Positions 12,373 to 22,840 of a DNA stretch of 64,000 bases are shown piece after piece. The stretch is from NCBI RefSeq assembly GCF_025766255.1, contig NW_026516735.1, positions 176,866 to 240,865 on the forward strand, written 5' to 3'. The position numbers and the translations under genes are program-made. The notes under the pieces are model-generated. The model ran no database searches and was not told the origin of the DNA. It was given only the letters and a program-made list of their open reading frames with translations. The first letter of the stretch is position 1. Every line of letters begins with the position of its first letter. This DNA comes from Zychaea mexicana (Eukaryota > Mucoromycota > Mucoromycetes > Mucorales > Lichtheimiaceae).

Positions 12373-13835
12373 ATGTATGGTAAGTCCCTTTCTTTTTTTT
12401 GTGGATGTCTGGGGAGGGAGTGGGGGCTAACGCGGGTTTTGTAGGTCGTGGGTGGTGGGTGTATGGTGGGTGGTGGTGTTTGTTTTATAGGCACGGCGAC
12501 GAAGGCGTAAGGTAAGTGGTGAAGGTAAGTGGGTGTGTGGGTGGGTGGTGGTGCTTGTTTTGTAGGCACGGGTGACGGAGGCGTAAGGTAAGTGGTTGAA
12601 GGTAAGTGGGTGTGTGGGTGGGTGGTGGTGCTTGTTTTGTAGGCACAGGCGACGGAGGCGTAAGGTAAGTGGTTGAAGGTAAGTGGGTGTGTGGGTGGGT
12701 GGTGGTGCTTGTTTTGTAGGCACGGGTGACGGAGGCGTAAGGTAAGTGGGTGAAGGTAAGTGGGTGTGTGGGTGGGTGGTGGTGCTTGTTTTGTAGGCAC
12801 GGGTGACGGAGGCGTAAGGTAAGTGGTGAAGGTAAGTGGGTGTGTGGGTGGGTGGTGGTGCTTGTTTTGTAGGCACGGGACGGAGGCGTAAGGTAAGTGG
12901 TGAAGGTAAGTGGGTGTGTGGGTGGGTGGTGGTGCTTGTTTTGTAGGCACGGGTGACGGAGGCGTAAGGTAAGTGGTGAAGGTAAGTGGGTGTGTGGGTG
13001 GGTGGTGGTGCTTGTTTTGTAGGCACAGGCGACGGAGGCGTAAGGTAAGTGGTGAAGGTAAGTGGGTGTGTGGGTGGGTGGTGGTGCTTGTTTTGTAGGC
13101 ACAGGCGACGGAGGCGTAAGGTAAGTGGTGGGTGTGGGTGTGGGTGGGTGGTGGTGCTTGTTTTGTAGGCACAGGCGACGGAGGCGTAAGGTAAGTGGGT
13201 GAAGGTAAGTGGGTGTGTGGGTGGGTGGTGGTGCTTGTTTTGTAGGCACAGGCGACGGTGGTGTGGTGTGGTGTGTGGGTGGGTGGGTGGGCAGGTGGTG
13301 CTTGTTTTGTAGGCACGCGCGATTGGTGAGAGCGGACTGGGCATCTCAATACCAATCGACCTTTGATGATCCACAAAGCGACCAAGACAAGACCCTAGCT
13401 TTGTGGTGAGAGGGTTACGGGAGCAGATGTCGATGCACCTTCTCGTGGTTGCTCCTGTCATACCTGCTTAAGAGCAGGGAAGCTAAGACATCGACACCCT
13501 ATTATTGATTAGTAGTATCATGTATCAAATAAAAAATGTTTTTTTCTCTTCCCGTTCGCTAAACTTGCTTGTGCGTGTTTTATATTGTTGTCATATGCGA
13601 GCGAGACTCGTCGTTAGTTCCCCCCCCCTCAATTTTTTTGAATTTTAAGGTCAGCCGCCAGAGACACTGTACTGGGCAGCAGAGGGGCATTTGAGGGGAA
13701 GAGAATTTTACCAAGTGCCTTATATTCCTTTATAAAAACGTTTTTTTTTTCAGCTCATCTGAGAGCATTCTCTAAAGCAACAAAGAAACCGTTCTTAATT
13801 GCAGATCCACATGAAAATGCCAGCAACTTGACCTA
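12373..13835 (+). CDS. candidate gene with minisatellite-borne micro-exons (tentative)
   Basis: A start ATGTATG is followed at once by a strong donor GTAAGT at 12380. The next 0.9 kb is the minisatellite, each unit of which has an acceptor-like TTTTGTAG and a donor GTAAGT bracketing about 22 nt. A candidate terminal coding exon from 13313 reads WASQYQSTFDDP and DQDKTLALW in frame if exactly one 22-nt cassette is used; a donor GTGAGA follows at 13406. An acceptor at 13649 leads to further open sequence ending at about 13835 (...IADPHENASNLT, stop). If all cassettes are skipped the frame closes almost at once. No family is recognised, and the model rests on splice motifs only. It could equally be a non-coding transcript. 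Confidence 0.3.
12491..13316. repeat. 12-copy G-rich minisatellite (period about 76 bp)
   Basis: The landmark GCAC after TTTTGTAG (TTTTATAG in the first unit) recurs at 12491, 12566, 12643, 12720, 12797, 12873, 12947, 13023, 13099, 13169, 13246 and 13313, spacing 67-77 bp and mostly 76-77. The consensus order is GCAC(G/A)GGYGACGGAGGCGTAAG, then GTAAGTGG, a second GTAAGTGGG, a GGGTGTGTGGGTGGGTGG tract, then GCTTGTTTTGTAG. The G-runs could form G-quadruplexes on the plus strand. Long minus-strand THP-rich reading frames across it are a by-product of the repeat. Confidence 0.95.
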
Positions 13836-15077
13836 ATTCAAAAGGTAATGGTTTTAAATGGAGGGGTGAAAAGGAATGAAAAGTGCTATTTCTTTGTTTT
13901 ATTCTATGTAACGCGGTAATAACAACAAACACGATGGTTGCTTTCTTAATGTTTCTTTAGAACGTATTCATTGTTGAGAAACACTCATTTTGAAGGGATC
14001 AATCGAAGCAGCATCGTTGGCATTGGCACACAACTCATTTTACTCGGACGATTTGCTTGACCGACTTGGTACGAATTGTGAAAGCTTTTTTCTCCTTGCT
14101 TTTACAGAACGCGGTTAAGAAACTACCACACACTTGCTCTTTGTTTGCGTTGCAAAAGCACGTTGTGAATGCATTTCTGGTAGCGGCATCGTTGGTGAAT
14201 CATTTGAACTCTTATTTAATCACAGGAATCAAGACTCATTAGTTGATGGAAAAGGAAGAGGTCAGGGCGAGGGTCTTTTTCGTTTATTCTTTATAGAGTG
14301 CAGTAAAGATATTCAACACTTTTCTTGCCTGCTCTCAACTCGCCCTTGCCGTCCATCCACTGTATCAAGTACCCACAAGCACTGCTGATACCTAAGGTTT
14401 GTTTCATTGATAGAAAACTGACAAGCTATGGAAGGGAATAAGATATGTTGTATATGAAGTTAGCACTTGTAGGTTTGATTTCTTATTTCTATAGGTTCTG
14501 CGCCGCGTTTATGTTATACCCTGCACCACACGTTACAAACACGATTCGCTATACATACACGATCCATACATTGTACGGCACATACAAATACGCATATATA
14601 CATACGATCACTTGCACATTTGCACGAAAACGAAACGATATTGTAGGCATGGAGCTAAAGGGAAGGGATGCTATTGTGGGATGGACGTCAATACATCATT
14701 GGATGGAATCGAAGTATGCTTTTTGTTTCTTACACAACGACCTACCTTATGGATCGGCCATCACAGCATCCAGCCTTTGTATCTCAACCTTGCAACAATG
14801 ATCCACACAAATACGAAATCAATGTAGCAACGATGATCGGATCCGTTCGTTACGGCCTTATCCATCACCAGTGTAGTTGCTTTGTACACGATGGAAGTAA
14901 GCAGTTGGATCGACATAAATTTATAGGTAGAGTATTGGGAGATCGAGCGCATCGTGTATGGATAGGAAGATGGTTTTTTATAGAAGAGAATATTCAAACA
15001 GACATAAATACAATGATATTCTATACAAAAGATAATGAAGCGATAATAATAGAATAGAAAGAAGATGAAGAAAAGGG
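13836..15077. other. interval without a confident gene
   Basis: Several overlapping plus-strand ORFs (14134-14388, 14445-14801, 14668-15057) have no recognised motif. The last, 129 residues, is the most protein-like (RVLGDRAHRVWIGRWFF) but lacks support. Confidence 0.3.
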
Positions 15078-15524
15078 CTATGGGTTTTGCCTTTGGAAGT
15101 TGGAATTCGGCGGTGTGGAAAGGATGTTGTTCAGGGAGGTATCAAAGTCGTTTGTCCATTTTTCAACTGTGGCGAGCAACTGGGCAACCTCATCAGCTTT
15201 GCTATTATCTATAATAGATTTGTCTACGCGACGCATCATGGCATTTGCCTTACTAATATGCTTCTTTAATGCGCACTTAAGGCTATCCTTTGGTCCGTCA
15301 TTGCGTTGCAATTGATTTTGGGTGGGTGGGCGTGTAATACTATTGTGGGTGCTTGATGTAGTGCTGTTTGTATTTTGGACAGCTGCTAACCAATCCTTTA
15401 GGGATGGTCGCACTGTGATGTTGCTCACCGCCTGCTCGACAAGGAACATATGTTTGCAGGGAAAGTAGTGTTTTTGGTATTGAGGGCACGAGCAAGAAAC
15501 AATTTGGCTACTTTCAGTAGTTAT
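15078..15524 (-). pseudogene. C-terminal exon of a MULE-type SWIM protein
   Basis: An acceptor CCTTAG precedes an exon of 148 codons plus stop. It starts with a SWIM zinc finger, CSCPQYQKHYFPCKHMFLVE (CxC...CxH), followed by a Ser/Thr/Asn-rich linker and a charged tail (KCALKKHISKANAMMRRVDK). This is the same type as the SWIM finger in the MULE at 3.4-6.6 kb but clearly another family member. No transposase core was found upstream on this strand, so it is a fragment. Confidence 0.6.
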
Positions 15525-15804
15525 CTAAGGATAAACAATGTATCCTGTTATGATAGCATACATGATGCTGGAGATATCTGATTGGGTATAGATGCTAAAA
15601 TTTGACTTGATTACATACTGCTGCAGTCAAAATAAATGCATTGGAACAAATATTTCTTGCTTTACATATTTATAATCTTTGTATTTCTGTAGAGTAAACG
15701 TACCCAATGGAAAAAAGGCAAAAGTGGAAGAGTTATAATGAATAATCAGAACATACAGTCAATGATGGTTGGCAAGTGGGAAGATAAACAGTACAAAATG
15801 GTAG

Positions 15805-16745
15805 TTAATGATGCTTGTTGACGCGAGCAATACTTCGCCATACAGAATCGCGTTTTTGTTCGGGTGGTGTTTTTGGTGTAGTAGATGTGGATGAGCTATT
15901 GCTCGATGACCATAATTTCTTTTTAAACGTGGTGGTATTGGTAGTGCCTGTAGTGCTGTTGCTGACTGTGCTATCATTATCGTGTTCCGTGATTGTTGCT
16001 GACGAAAAACGTACAGACGAAGTCAATTTTCGTCCCCGCGACATTAAAGATGGGCTCGGTGATGCTGGGCTTGTTGGGGATAGCAGACCGCTACGCGATG
16101 ATGCGGTATCGATACGTGGTGGTAACAAGGAAGTGCTTTTTGTTGGGTTTTGATTTGTCAATGTTGCTGTGCGTGCCCATCGTCGATAACGTGTGGACAT
16201 CCAACCTTTTGGATGGCGATCGAACACAGACCATAGCAAAGTGCCATAAGTCCATCCAAGTGCATCCGTTTCTGTTTTTGACGCAAGCCGCCATTCTGTA
16301 TCCGTCCATGACCATGTCCACGCACCAGATTGTGCCTGAATCGTTTCTGGAAGTTGAAATTCGGTCTTTGGAGCCAGCGGCTTCTTGGCAGGATCTGTCC
16401 ACGGTGCTCGATCGATAAAGGGCAGTGTTGCTGCGCGCCAGCCTCTCAATGGCCAAGATCGCTAGTAAATCAAATGACCAAGAATTGTGCATTCGCTTAA
16501 TTCCTTCATTTTCCACTCATATCTTCCCCTACTCCCCTTCCCTCTGGCATTCGATTTTAGATAGTGTTGCACATATCGGATCGTACCTGGTTTTCATAAA
16601 TGACAAATTCAAACACAGAGGTTGTTGCATTGAATTGCATCTTTTCACGCTGGAAATCCTCCACGCGTTGTGTCAATGATCGTCTGCGCACCAGTGCGTC
16701 TTCTGTTCCGTGTTGAGACTCCAATGGACCGATGAAAACACCCAT
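15805..16745 (-). CDS. dysferlin-domain (DysF) protein, peroxin/Spo73-like
   Basis: Two exons (16745-16587, 16461-15805) join in frame to 271 residues. Residues about 45-155 form a DysF domain: FEFVIYENQRSWPLRGW, then APWTDP, GAWTWSWTDTEWRL, LGWTYGTLLWSVF and a final RYRRWARTATL. The Trp and Arg-Arg-Trp pattern is that of Pex23/Pex30-type dysferlin repeats. The rest is Ser/Thr-rich and basic, with no membrane segment, so it resembles stand-alone DysF proteins such as yeast Spo73 more than the membrane-anchored peroxins; a lost N-terminal part is possible. In fungi these act at peroxisome/ER contacts or in membrane shaping. It lies inside the 8-kb TIR-bounded segment. Confidence 0.75.
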
Positions 16746-17172
16746 AAACAAGGATTGTAGAAACGATTTTTTTTTGCACAAAGTGAGGATTTGCAAGTAA
16801 CGGGGTAAACAATTCTGCTTCAAATAGACACTGGATAAGTCATCCTATATACACTAACCCATTGTTTATCTGTTAGAGATGATGTACGATACGTTCTGTG
16901 GGGATTTTACACAGCTCTAAATGTTACTACTTGCATATATAAGACCGTTCTTTTATTGAAGCTGTCTAGTGCAGTAACCGTATCATTTTATTCCTCGATA
17001 ATACGCAACAGATGCTTCTTTCAGTTGATATTGAAAAAATTGAAGCTGTTTTTACCCCGATAACGCGCAAATCGTATAAACTCATTTGCAAGTTGCAAAT
17101 TTGCGAAACTACTAAGTTTTTTTGGATTTTTCAAAAAAAAGTTCCAGATATACGAGGAATTGCAAACCCGGG

Positions 17173-17197
17173 GGTTGCAAAAACCGGGGTGCAACTG
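17173..17197 (-). repeat. right terminal inverted repeat of the 8-kb segment
   Basis: Inverted copy of the left end, followed by TA at 17198. The adjacent interior repeats the TTGCAA motif (TTGCAAACCCGGGG, GCAAATTTGCAA), which resembles subterminal transposase-binding sequence. Confidence 0.7.
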
Positions 17198-17470
17198 TAG
17201 CAACTGGCGAATGAAAGGTGAAGATGTCCATAGGTGCCTAAGGAGTTCATAAGGTATCCCATCGATGCCCGAGCTGCTTTTGGCAGGGGTTTTGAATAGA
17301 GCATCCTCTACGTCATCTGTTGTCCAGGTACGAAGCAGAGGCGGCTGTAGAGTGGGATCTAAGATTGCAGTCAAAGGGACGGCATCCAGTAGTATGTTGA
17401 TGGCCTGCTGGTCAATGTCGTCGGGGGTATACAGTTGTTGATAGAACTCTCTAGCACAGGATAGCAGGTG
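17198..17470 (-). mobile_element. LINE reverse transcriptase, 5' part of the split copy
   Basis: Minus-strand coding reads EFYQQLYTPDDIDQQAINIL, then LLRTWTTDDVEDALFKTP, SSSGIDGIPYELLRHLW and FIRQL. This is the N-terminal part of a non-LTR reverse transcriptase and continues exactly where the 9.2-kb piece begins. The element is 5'-truncated at about 17470, where it meets a Tc1 transposase, so the LINE probably inserted into that element. Confidence 0.85.
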
Positions 17471-18257
17471 AGCCTTTTATAGACCACGCCATGCTGCGCT
17501 TCATGTTAATATGAAAGGCGGATTCATCAAGAAAGACACAGCTTTTTTATGAAGTCAAGGTCAGTCATGTCCCACTTGCACACCCAGTCAAGGCGCTCTT
17601 GGATCTTTAGCCTCGCTGTTTCTATCTACAGGCTGAAACCTAGCCTTTTTCAATGAAAAGTTGCATTCATTCTTCACGAGTCAATATAGCGTCGTTTTGG
17701 ATACTTTAGATCCATCATATATTTGAAGTAGTCGCTCGATCAACTGTTCTAGGACAATCGAAGAATTTTCAACAATGCACTCTAACATAACTTTTTTTTA
17801 TCTCTTCATCAAGGATGCGCGGACGACCTCTGTTTGTGCGCTTTCTGAAAATGCTGTCAGGGTTCTTTTCATGCTGTAACACCCATCTTTGTGCCGAACG
17901 AATATGTATTCCTAGTTGCTTTGCAGCAGCTGATGCACTTAAAACCTTCTCAAACATCAATTTGAAATATCTAACCTTATCCTGATCAGTGTATGCAGTG
18001 TATGTACGCTTAGGGGTCGTTTCTTTGACACGAATATCAATGTCGGTTGGCTCTTCAACATGCATAGCTGTAAGCCCGCTGTGATGCTCACTGGTAAAAG
18101 TGCGCAAATAATCACTATGAGAACTAATGGTCTGAAGAGCGTACACTTTTTCATCAACTACATAATCCATGGGCTTAGGACATCCATGCTCGTCAACGAC
18201 ATGGCCCTGTCCATCTTCATAAAAAAACTGATTGCGCATTTTCGAATAATAAACCAT
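17471..18257 (-). pseudogene. Tc1/mariner-type transposase, 5' part
   Basis: The first ORF (18257-17769) ends in a helix-turn-helix region with YTDQDKVRYFKLMFEKVLS and AKQLGIHIRSAQRW, then the basic patch RGRPRIL. Shifted frames continue as VLEQLIERLLQ, ECNFSLKKARFQP and a FLDES-type block bearing the first catalytic Asp. The gene is then cut by the LINE 5' end. Possible 5' exon sequence lies at 18310-18430 but does not join in frame. Frameshifts and truncation make it inactive. Confidence 0.8.
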
Positions 18258-19118
18258 ATGGGTCTGAAAAGTTGGCGTGTCTATATAGGTATAGACTTAC
18301 CAAGCCTTCTTGTACGGCTACTTCTTAAATGGATACGACATTCAGATTCGTCATCACGCGCAAAGACTTCTGGGCAGACACGATTTCTATTTTTGATGAC
18401 CTGTGACTTCCGAACTGATGGGGTGCGGCTTTGATTCCGGAAAAGAGTGTATCAATAGCAGCAACCGATATATGTCAAGCTCAACAAGCTGAACACATAT
18501 GTTCCAAGAATAGCTTATATAGTAAGACTTGTATTACTAAGAATACCAAGTGATACTTAGCACCACGCTATTGAGTCGGGATCCGTTTTATCCGGATGAT
18601 GACAACTTCACTATCTGGTAGCGCTACACTATTGTGAAGTAGATGAGAGCTGACACGTTGATCAGCAGCAGTCAACGAGCCGGTTGTGATTCGTTTAGAG
18701 ATGAACCGGTGAGGTTAGCATGGATTACAATTCAGGTTGGTGTAACTGCAATATATTTGAGATGCGGGTGCTGTGCATTTTGGATGGGTGCGCTGGTGAC
18801 CAGGTTGAAAACGGATAGTTTGCTGTTGTACTTTCGTATAATTAAAAGAAAGGAAGGGACGGTGCAGAAGGGCAACTCGTGTCGCTGGCTGTGTGAGATT
18901 CAAGAACAACAAAAAAATAAGGGTTGTTGCACCAAAGTGTTATATAAGCAAGCGGCAACCAGAAACAAGAAACATTGCTCATCAAAAACCTAGTTCCGAC
19001 ATTTGTATTTTTTCCAACTGGCACTGCCACTCACTTCCTTTTAGTCGACCTCTTTATCTTTTTCTACTTTCTCCTTCTTCGTTTCTTCCGCTTCTGTTTA
19101 CCTGATCTTTGAAATACA
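18258..19118. other. transposon flank and ankyrin-gene promoter interval
   Basis: No supported gene. The left part may hold 5' sequence of the Tc1 relic; the right part, just before 19119, is pyrimidine-rich (TTTTCTACTTTCTCCTTC) as upstream of other genes here. Confidence 0.4.
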
Positions 19119-20598
19119 ATGTACACTGGCAACAATAGCACCACTGATGTACCGCCACCACGGCCGCCCATTGACTACACTCGACACACTCACCAACACA
19201 ATCAGGCACCGACTTTGTCACCAAGTTCTTACTACTCGATTCACTGTGGGCCCAGTCCAAGTCAGCACATGTCACCAGCCCTATCAGAAGCAAGGAGGCC
19301 AGGCGACGTCATCCGTAAATCAACTGCAAATCGCATCACGTCTTACCATGATCGCAAATCGACCTCTAAGCAAGTTACAACCAAGCTGAAAAACCTCTTT
19401 GTCAATAACCGAGAACGTGAGGAACTTATGACCGCTTGCTCGAAAGGCGACGTTGATAGAGGTATGTAATGGGGGGAAAAAGGAAGCTAGACCTATCTGG
19501 CCATACTTACAGTACACTCTATGTGTGCTTGGATACTGTGAATTATGTGCGTGTGGGTGTTAATGGCAGATAGAAAGAGAGAGTGTGTGATGGTTGCATG
19601 CTTCTTTGGAGATGAAGGTAGATGGATGGATGGAATCTAACAGCTTATATATGATTGGATAGTGAGCCATCTGCTTGCACACACCAAACCTAATGTCAAT
19701 CCAGATATGGTGCGCGATTCCAAACTTCGCACGCCTTTGCTTGTCGCCTGTGCAGCAGGCAAAGCAGATGTGGTTCGGGTGCTAATACGATGGGGCGCAG
19801 ATGTCAACAATCCAGTGGGAGACGTTATCGGCAATAAGCCGCTTGATTTGGCCGTCATTTCTAACAGTTTTGATACGGTGCTGGCATTGTTGGAAGCAGG
19901 TAATACAAAGAAAGGATTACATAATTTAAAACGACGAGTACAGCTATTGTATGCGTGGGTTCAATCATATATGGATATATGGCATTGGGATAGATAGCGT
20001 TTTTTAACTGGATTTCTACATATCACAGGGGCCCATGTGACACAGCCTCCTGTCGCACCACCTGCCACTAGTATGAGTGAACGAGACAGTCGCTTGCCAG
20101 CACCTGCACACCGTCGCGTTGGTGCCCGATCACCACTTAGCTTGGCCCAGTCGCGACTGGACTTGCTCATTGCACAGCGCCAAAATACCGATGGTGTCAA
20201 TGTGACCAAGCAACGCGAAGTGTGCATGGATCAAATCGTACAGGTAGATATCAACCCCAAAACATGCCATCTTTCTAACGTTGTACTGATGGATGTATTT
20301 TCTCCTTTTTATTTTTCCGCTCTTCGTGATAAATTCCCAGATTATCAAGTTACTACGGTACTTTCCAGCGCCAAAAGAACAACAGGGATCGAGTCGTGTG
20401 AACGAAAACGTTACACGCGAGTTGGATGAACTTGCTTCCAAACTTTCATCAATTGGATTGCAGCAGAAACAGCAACAAGAACAAGGGGGAGGAGAGGGTG
20501 GGATTGCTGGTGATCCAGGCTCCAACAACAAGGATGATGACGAAGAACTTGAGATCATGACAAGTTTAAGAGACGTCATATCCAAATTACACATATAG
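19119..20598 (+). CDS. ankyrin-repeat protein
   Basis: Exons 19119-19461, 19663-19899, 20029-20243 and 20341-20598 join in frame to 350 residues. The N-terminal third is Pro/Ser/His-rich and disordered. Two to three ankyrin repeats follow: REELMTACSKGDVDRVSHLL, then LRTPLLVACAAGKADVVRVL with RWGADVNN, then NKPLDLAVISNSFDTVLALL. The tail has a coiled-coil-like VTRELDELASKLSSIGLQQ and an acidic stretch. Ankyrin repeats mediate protein binding, and the partner is unknown. The repeat order loosely resembles ANKRD54-type adaptors, but that is only a guess. Confidence 0.85.
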
Positions 20599-20733
20599 TT
20601 GTTGTTGTTGTCATTGTTCGTCTTCTATCTGTCTATCGTTCTTTTTCTTCCTAGCTTGTATGCAGTTTTTTGTTTTCCCTTCCTTCTTTTCAAATCATCC
20701 TATCGCGTTTCTACCGCTACTACCCCCTCCTGG

Positions 20734-21965
20734 TCACGCTTGCAATATCGCCAAGATGTCATGACTGGCATGTTTGATCGATGTCTTGCCATTCCTCTCC
20801 AAATACGCTGCCAGCTTTGCATAATCTTCTTCCGTAACAAACATGAACGTCGATCCTGACCACAGCGATAGCCGGAACTCTGAGGATGTGGCACATAGCT
20901 CCTTTAAGATATCTGTCGCTTCCTATGTGATAGTTCACTATTACCACTTCATTTATCTCACGTATAATAATTCCTTCTTCTCTTCTTCTTTTGCAGATAT
21001 ATTACCTCTTCTGAAAACCCGGATGCATTTGCTAACGTTTCCATGTTACAAATTTTGAGCCGCTAGGAATACATAAATAGCATTGCGATCAGCTGACTGA
21101 CTAATGGAAAGCGCATACACTTCGCCATGTAGAGTATCTTACCTTTGCAGCATCTGCAATGCGACCACTGTACTTATCAAACCGACTGCGTTTCTTCTTG
21201 GCCTCTTTTACTTCTGCCTTTTCCCGCTTTACTCGTTCTTTTTCCTCTTGCTTGGCTTTCTTTTCCTTCTCCTTTCTGCGTTTTTCACTCTGTACAAATA
21301 AAGACTCATGATCTTAGCACATATTCATTCCCTGACTTCTTTCTCGTCCGATATGTGGTCCATGTTCACGTTCACTACCTCATCAGCTCTTCGTATTGCT
21401 TCCTCTGCTTTTTTTCTTTGGAATTCTTCCTCCAGTACTTCTTCCTGAGCCCGTCGCAGATCACGTTGCTGATTCATATACTATATGTACACATAAAAAA
21501 TATCAGTCGACTATCCATCTTCCACCTGCTTTTTATTTGACATCCCATGCGTATCCTTACTTCACGATACTGTCGCATTTGCTCCTTTCTCCGCAGCTTT
21601 TCGCCTTTCTTCTTGCCAATCTTTCTAACATGAACCCCAGTCGAAGATCCTTCTCCACGATCATTATTATCTTCTGCTGTTTCATCGATATAGTCGTCAA
21701 GCAGTTCGGAATCACTATCCTCGTCTAAGGTGCGCAACAATGTGCTGTCTCCTTCTGTACATTTGTATATATATGGTTCGCGAGAAAATTCGTAGTGTGC
21801 TTTTGTCAGAAACGCATAAATTGGAGACAATCATACAGCAAAAGTGGTCGTTTTACCTCCTCCAGGACCAGCCCTTAATCGTTCGCGTATTTCCAACAAT
21901 AATAAAATGCCCAATAAGCAAAGTGCAACGGGTATAAGTATAATCAACACGTCATTGTTGGCCAT
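20734..21965 (-). CDS. DDRGK1: DDRGK1 (UFBP1)-like ER membrane protein
   Basis: Six exons (21965-21857, 21754-21561, 21468-21379, 21289-21143, 21062-21006, 20922-20734) give 261 residues. An N-terminal membrane segment (VLIILIPVALCLLGILLLL) is followed by an acidic stretch, then VRKIGKKKGEKLRRKEQMR, the hallmark that opens the charged coiled coil of DDRGK1. A long Glu/Lys/Arg helix runs to a winged-helix-like C-terminus (METLANASGFSEE, FMFVTEEDYAKLAAYL, NGKTSIKHASHDIL) matching the family's terminal PCI-like fold. In animals and plants DDRGK1 anchors the UFM1 ligase at the ER. The exact DDRGK motif is not conserved here. Ascomycete yeasts lack this pathway, so its presence is informative. It starts 165 bp from the divergent cytochrome b5 gene. 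Confidence 0.7.
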
Positions 21966-22130
21966 GCTTAATATAATTTCGTCTCAAATGCCGTTTTGCT
22001 GGAAGGGCAAAAGAGAAAGTCTATCTGAACTTTGAACGTCGCACCAAAATATTCGTTTCTTTTGTTACACCAGCACATTCGGCATATGGAACCGACCTGT
22101 TTTTTGTTTCCAACTTCTTTCTGTGGCATC
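21966..22130. promoter_or_regulatory. shared divergent promoter interval, DDRGK1-like / cytochrome b5
   Basis: Only 165 bp separate the two start codons, so regulatory elements are probably shared. Both products are ER-membrane proteins. No specific motif was identified. Confidence 0.5.
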
Positions 22131-22840
22131 ATGAATTTCGAAGAAATCAAAAAACACGACAAGCGTAACGATCTTTATGTAGTCATTCATAACAAAGTTT
22201 ATGACATCACTGCGTTCCTGAGCGAGGTGAGTTATATTGTTTTTCTTGGTTCGTGATAAGTCGTTCTCTTCTTTTTCTTGACTGTATCTTTATAACCTTT
22301 CCTCTCTTTTATTACTTTGTTCTCGAATAATATCTAGCATCCTGGTGGTGAAGAAGTCCTATTGGATGAAGGGGGTAGAGACGCCACAGAGTCATTCGAG
22401 GATATTGGCCACTCGGATGATGCGCGTGAACTCTTGAAGAAATACCTCGTTGGCGAACTGGATGAAAAGGTCAGCCGAAGTATAGCCACTTACTAGCGGG
22501 GTGTGCGCGTATGCAATCGATGAAACTATTCGCTTTGATTATTCGATTGATTGATTGACTTTCGCTTGTTCCTGACCCATACAGAGTGCTCGAGAAACTG
22601 TCAGGAAGCCTATACCAGAAGCAAAACCAATCCCAGTGGCGACTGCTGGGAATGCTGGTACAAACTCTAGGTAACGTTTGATCGCTTATATTTACGTAGA
22701 GAATGAACATTGATACTTTATTCTATCGTTTTTTTCTTTGTAATCATTAATATTATAATAGCACACTGACGGGTATGGCGATCCCCTTGCTGGTCTTGAT
22801 TGTGTCCATCATTGTCGTCAAGTACATTTACTCTGGCTAA
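22131..22840 (+). CDS. CYB5: cytochrome b5
   Basis: Exons 22131-22226, 22338-22469, 22585-22670 and 22762-22840 encode 130 residues. The heme-binding domain carries both axial His: HPGG in [18 protein letters not shown] and the later His in [15 protein letters not shown] Pro-rich linker leads to a single C-terminal membrane anchor ([19 protein letters not shown]), as in tail-anchored microsomal cytochrome b5. It donates electrons to ER desaturases, hydroxylases and sterol enzymes. The start at MNFEEIKKH was preferred over an upstream in-frame ATG because the family begins there. Length and domain order match the family. Confidence 0.95.

Larger units (their letters stand above)
9206..17197. 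mobile_element. 8.0-kb segment with Tc1/mariner-like termini inserted in a LINE
   Basis: The ends are inverted copies of a 25-bp sequence beginning CAGTTG(C/T)ACCCCGG. One base differs between them (CAGTTGTACC on the left, CAGTTGCACC on the right). Each is flanked by TA, as for Tc1/mariner target duplications. The LINE reading on the two sides joins in frame as FIRQLLLQVFN when the segment and one TA are removed. The segment carries a truncated DDE_Tnp4 transposase, satellite arrays, a MULE SWIM fragment and a dysferlin-domain gene, and no Tc1 transposase. Tc1/mariner elements are normally 1-3 kb, so the size and cargo are unusual. It may be a composite formed by recombination between terminal repeats or later insertions into a small element. 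Confidence 0.65.

Noticed and set aside
12491..13316. CRISPR-like array
   Set aside because: Direct head-to-tail satellite with no unique spacers, in a eukaryotic genome.
12357..13461. Three overlapping minus-strand ORFs of 254-344 codons rich in Thr, His and Pro
   Set aside because: They are read-through of the 76-bp minisatellite, whose units lack stops in all three minus frames; there is no independent coding signal.
13400..13510. 5S rRNA or small nuclear RNA gene
   Set aside because: A short self-complementary stretch exists, but no 5S or snRNA landmark sequences are present.
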